DNA of 64,000 bases. It comes from Hirudinaria manillensis. Taxonomy: Eukaryota; Annelida; Clitellata; Hirudinida; Hirudinidae. A model generated the notes under the pieces. The model saw only the letters and a list, made by a program, of their open reading frames with translations, was not told where the DNA came from and did not search any database. Both the position numbers and the translations under genes were made by a program. Below are positions 60,517 to 64,000 of this stretch, one piece after another. Each line of letters begins with the position of its first letter. The first letter of the stretch is position 1. The stretch spans positions 7,812,501 to 7,876,500 of the forward strand of contig CM067527.1 in the NCBI GenBank assembly GCA_034509925.1. Direction: 5' to 3'.

Positions 60517-61004
60517 GCTGACAATTACGTGCTTCGGTGCGATAGGAATAGTGCGCTGCTCAGATTTCGACCCGTCACGAGGCTCACTTTGGCAATAATG
60601 ACGAGTAGAACCGAACTCTCTACTTATATAGATTCTGGCAGCCACCCAATTTGCATATGCTACTGTGCGCTATTGTTTGGCGCACGCGTGCTATTGTTTA
60701 GAGCGCGCCTGCTACAGCCCCGGAGCGCCAGTGTCACGTGATGCGTTTATTTTATTTTTATTAATTACTTAAGCGAATATCTATTTTTGAGGATTTATTT
60801 TCATCTATTGCGTCCAATAAAACGCGATTTTTTATTTTATTTTATGCCCATCCTAATTTTTTTTTAATTTTACGACTTGCGAATATCTATTTTTGAGGTT
60901 TTACTAACACCTATTTCATCTACTAAAATTCTAAATGTTAATTTTATTTTTATTTTATGCCCTTTCGAATAGGGGCGATTTTTCTTATATCTACGCGAAT
61001 CGCA

Positions 61005-61313
61005 TCACTGCTTTGCGTCGTACGCGACGATTTTGACTTTGTCGACGTGAGCGACACTGTTATTCTCCCTAAATTCTGCATTCTCGACTACCATCGTCCA
61101 GACGTTGTCGCAGAATCTATAGCCCTTCATATTGCCTTTGAAAGAAATGCTTTTCTTGGCACCCTTTTCTATGGCTTTGTTCGCGGCCTTGTCAAACTTT
61201 TCGACGATTTTCATGGCCAAATCCGCCGACATCTGACCACTTAGAATCAGTTCGTCGATAGTTTCGACGAGGCTTTTGCACAGAGTCGTATTTCGATACA
61301 ATTTCTCACTCAT
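61005..61313 (-). CDS. GTF2A2: TFIIA gamma subunit, array copy 21
   Basis: Protein identical to copy 2. It matches copies 11 and 16 in spacer type. Confidence 0.94.
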   Translation of the reverse strand: MSEKLYRNTTLCKSLVETIDELILSGQMSADLAMKIVEKFDKAANKAIEKGAKKSISFKGNMKGYRFCDNVWTMVVENAEFRENNSVAHVDKVKIVAYDAKQ

Positions 61314-61789
61314 GCTGACAATTACGTGCTTCGGTGCGATAGGAATAGTGCGCTGCTCAGATTTCGACCCGTCACGAGGCTCACTTTGGCAATAATGACG
61401 AGTAGAACCGAACTCTCTACTTATATAGATTCTGGCAGCCACCCAATTTGCATATGCTACTGTGCGCTATTGTTTGGCGCACGCGTGCTATTGTTTAGAG
61501 CGCGCCTGCTACAGCCCCGGAGCGCCAGTGTCACGTGATGCCTTTATTTTATTTTTATTAATTACTTAAGCGAATATCTATTTTTGAAGATTTATTTTCA
61601 TCTATTGCGTCCAATAAAACGCGATTTTTTATTTTATGCCCATCCTAATTTTTTTTTTAATTTTTCGACTTGCGAATATCTATTTTTGAGGTTTTATTTA
61701 CACCTATTTCATCTACTTAAATTCTAAATGCTAATTTTTTTATGCCCTTTCGAATAGGGGCGATTTTTCTTATATCTACGCGAATCGCA

Positions 61790-62098
61790 TCACTGCTTTG
61801 CGTCGTACGCGACGATTTTGACTTTGTCGACGTGAGCGACACTGTTATTCTCCCTAAATTCTGCATTCTCGACTACCATCGTCCAGACGTTGTCGCAGAA
61901 TCTATAGCCCTTCATATTGCCTTTGAAAGAAATGCTTTTCTTGGCACCCTTTTCTATGGCTTTGTTCGCGGCCTTGTCAAACTTTTCGACGATTTTCATG
62001 GCCAAATCCGCCGACATCTGACCACTTAGAATCAGTTCGTCGATAGTTTCGACGAGGCTTTTGCACAGAGTCGTATTTCGATACAATTTCTCACTCAT
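61790..62098 (-). CDS. GTF2A2: TFIIA gamma subunit, array copy 22
   Basis: Protein identical to copy 2. It shares the promoter change GGTAGCCACC with copy 17, 3946 bp away. Confidence 0.94.
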   Translation of the reverse strand: MSEKLYRNTTLCKSLVETIDELILSGQMSADLAMKIVEKFDKAANKAIEKGAKKSISFKGNMKGYRFCDNVWTMVVENAEFRENNSVAHVDKVKIVAYDAKQ

Positions 62099-62578
62099 GC
62101 TGACAATTACGTGCTTCGGTGCGATAGGAATAGTGCGCTGCTCAGATTTCGACCCGTCACGAGGCTCACTTTGGCAATAATGACGAGTAGAACCGAACTC
62201 TCTACTTATATAGATTCTGGTAGCCACCCAATTTGCATATGCTACTGTGCGCTATTGTTTGGCGCACGCGTGCTATTGTTTAGAGCGCGCCTGCTACAGC
62301 CCCGGAGCGCCAGTGTCACGTGATGCGTTTATTTTATTTTTATTAATTACTTAAGCGAATATCTATTTTTGAGGATTTATTTTCATCTATTGCGTCCAAT
62401 AAAACGCGATTTTTTATTTTATTTTATGCCCATCCTAATTTTTTTTTAATTTTATGACTTGCGAATATCTATTTTTGAGGTTTTACTAACACCTATTTCA
62501 TCTACTTAAATTCTAAATGCTAATTTTTTTATGCCCTTTCGAATAGGGGCGATTTTTCTTATATCTACGCGAATCGCA

Positions 62579-62887
62579 TCACTGCTTTGCGTCGTACGCG
62601 ACGATTTTGACTTTGTCGACGTGAGCGACACTGTTATTCTCCCTAAATTCTGCATTCTCGACTACCATCGTCCAGACGTTGTCGCAGAATCTATAGCCCT
62701 TCATATTGCCTTTGAAAGAAATGCTTTTCTTGGCACCCTTTTCTATGGCTTTGTTCGCGGCCTTGTCAAACTTTTCGACGATTTTCATGGCCAAATCCGC
62801 CGACATCTGACCACTTAGAATCAGTTCGTCGATAGTTTCGACGAGGCTTTTGCACAGAGTCGTATTTCGATACAATTTCTCACTCAT
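62579..62887 (-). CDS. GTF2A2: TFIIA gamma subunit, array copy 23
   Basis: Protein identical to copy 2. The 3' spacer has AATTTTATGACTT, as for copy 18. Confidence 0.94.
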   Translation of the reverse strand: MSEKLYRNTTLCKSLVETIDELILSGQMSADLAMKIVEKFDKAANKAIEKGAKKSISFKGNMKGYRFCDNVWTMVVENAEFRENNSVAHVDKVKIVAYDAKQ

Positions 62888-63363
62888 GCTGACAATTACG
62901 TGCTTCGGTGCGATAGGAATAGTGCGCTGCTCAGATTTCGACCCGTCACGAGGCTCACTTTGGCAATAATGACGAGTAGAACCGAACTCTCTACTTATAT
63001 AGATTCTGGCAGCCACCCAATTTGCATATGCTACTGTGCGCTATTGTTTGGCGCACGCGTGCTATTGTTTAGAGCGCGCCTGCTACAGCCCCGGAGCGCC
63101 AGTGTCACGTGATGCCTTTATTTTATTTTTATTAATTACTTAAGCGAATATCTATTTTTGAGGATTTATTTTCATCTATTGCGTCCAATAAAACGCGATT
63201 TTTTATTTTATGCCCATCCTAATTTTTTTTTTAATTTTTCGACTTGCGAATATCTATTTTTGAGGTTTTATTTACACCTATTTCATCTACTTAAATTCTA
63301 AATGCTAATTTTTTTATGCCCTTTCGAATAGGGGCGATTTTTCTTATATCTACGCGAATCGCA

Positions 63364-63672
63364 TCACTGCTTTGCGTCGTACGCGACGATTTTGACTTTG
63401 TCGACGTGAGCGACACTGTTATTCTCCCTAAATTCTGCATTCTCGACTACCATCGTCCAGACGTTGTCGCAGAATCTATAGCCCTTCATATTGCCTTTGA
63501 AAGAAATGCTTTTCTTGGCACCCTTTTCTATGGCTTTGTTCGCGGCCTTGTCAAACTTTTCGACGATTTTCATGGCCAAATCCGCCGACATCTGACCACT
63601 TAGAATCAGTTCGTCGATAGTTTCGACGAGGCTTTTGCACAGAGTCGTATTTCGATACAATTTCTCACTCAT
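63364..63672 (-). CDS. GTF2A2: TFIIA gamma subunit, array copy 24
   Basis: Last complete copy in view. Protein identical to copy 2, promoter complete. The spacer beyond it (63900-64000) continues as normal array sequence to the window edge. Confidence 0.94.
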   Translation of the reverse strand: MSEKLYRNTTLCKSLVETIDELILSGQMSADLAMKIVEKFDKAANKAIEKGAKKSISFKGNMKGYRFCDNVWTMVVENAEFRENNSVAHVDKVKIVAYDAKQ

Positions 63673-64000
63673 GCTGACAATTACGTGCTTCGGTGCGATA
63701 GGAATAGTGCGCTGCTCAGATTTCGACCCGTCACGAGGCTCACTTTGGCAATAATGACGAGTAGAACCGAACTCTCTACTTATATAGATTCTGGCAGCCA
63801 CCCAATTTGCATATGCTACTGTGCGCTATTGTTTGGCGCACGCGTGCTATTGTTTAGAGCGCGCCTGCTACAGCCCCGGAGCGCCAGTGTCACGTGATGC
63901 GTTTATTTTATTTTTATTAATTACTTAAGCGAATATCTATTTTTGAAGATTTATTTTCATCTATTGCGTCCAATAAAACGCGATTTTTTATTTTATGCCC

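Larger units (their letters stand above)
45307..64000 (-). repeat. tandem array of a 783-797 bp unit carrying an intronless TFIIA-gamma gene
   Basis: Twenty-four head-to-tail units are visible, and the array runs off the right edge. Start-to-start spacings are 790, 797, 797, 785, 783, 785, 788, 789, 785, 797, 785, 790, 785, 785, 787, 784, 789, 790, 785, 797, 785, 789 and 785. Each unit has, on the minus strand, a G+C-rich promoter, a short 5' UTR, 103 codons including stop, and an AT-rich spacer. Length differences come almost only from T/A homopolymers and TTTTA units in the spacer. Spacer variants recur several units apart, showing multi-unit duplications. Coding parts are essentially identical. 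Confidence 0.99.

Noticed and set aside
45307-64000. CRISPR or satellite-only explanation for the array
   Set aside because: The unit is 785 bp with a full protein gene and promoter. There are no short repeats with unique spacers, and this is a eukaryotic genome.

Overview
This is a window of an AT-rich animal nuclear genome, most likely a marine invertebrate. The evidence is genes split by short GT-AG introns in consistent phase, animal-specific proteins (CAPZB, the cation-dependent mannose-6-phosphate receptor, REC114), a secreted F-lectin/PAN protein, and dense microsatellites. The sequence alone does not settle the phylum; a tunicate or another non-vertebrate deuterostome or lophotrochozoan would fit.

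Layout. 1-22 kb: mostly non-coding and full of simple repeats ((GAT)n, (CCAT)n, (TTA)n and an 883-bp (GTGA)n tract). It holds the last two exons of an unrecognised Gln/His/Asn-rich plus-strand gene (4080-5499), a broken non-LTR retrotransposon tail lying inside a (TAA)n microsatellite (10.5-11.2 kb), an RTE-like repeat tail (15.8-16.2 kb) and a cluster of transcription-factor-like motifs (12.6 kb). 22.8-44.1 kb: five recognisable genes, all on the minus strand. From low to high coordinates they are isopentenyl phosphate kinase, REC114, M6PR, a secreted fucolectin-type/PAN-domain protein and CAPZB. I reconstructed each exon by exon from the sequence with phases that agree. A small unrecognised two-exon ORF lies at 35.1-35.5 kb.

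45.3-64.0 kb (running off the right edge): a head-to-tail tandem array with a 783-797 bp period. Every unit carries a complete, intronless, minus-strand gene of 102 codons for the small (gamma) subunit of the general transcription factor TFIIA. There are 24 copies in view: 23 intact and one edge copy with a replaced C-terminus. Each has its own promoter containing a TATA box, an octamer ATGCAAAT, two SOX-like motifs and a TCACGTGA E-box. I see this histone-cluster-like amplification of a basal transcription factor subunit as the main discovery here. A dosage role in oocyte, germline or early embryo, or a selfish amplicon in the manner of Drosophila Stellate, are both open interpretations.
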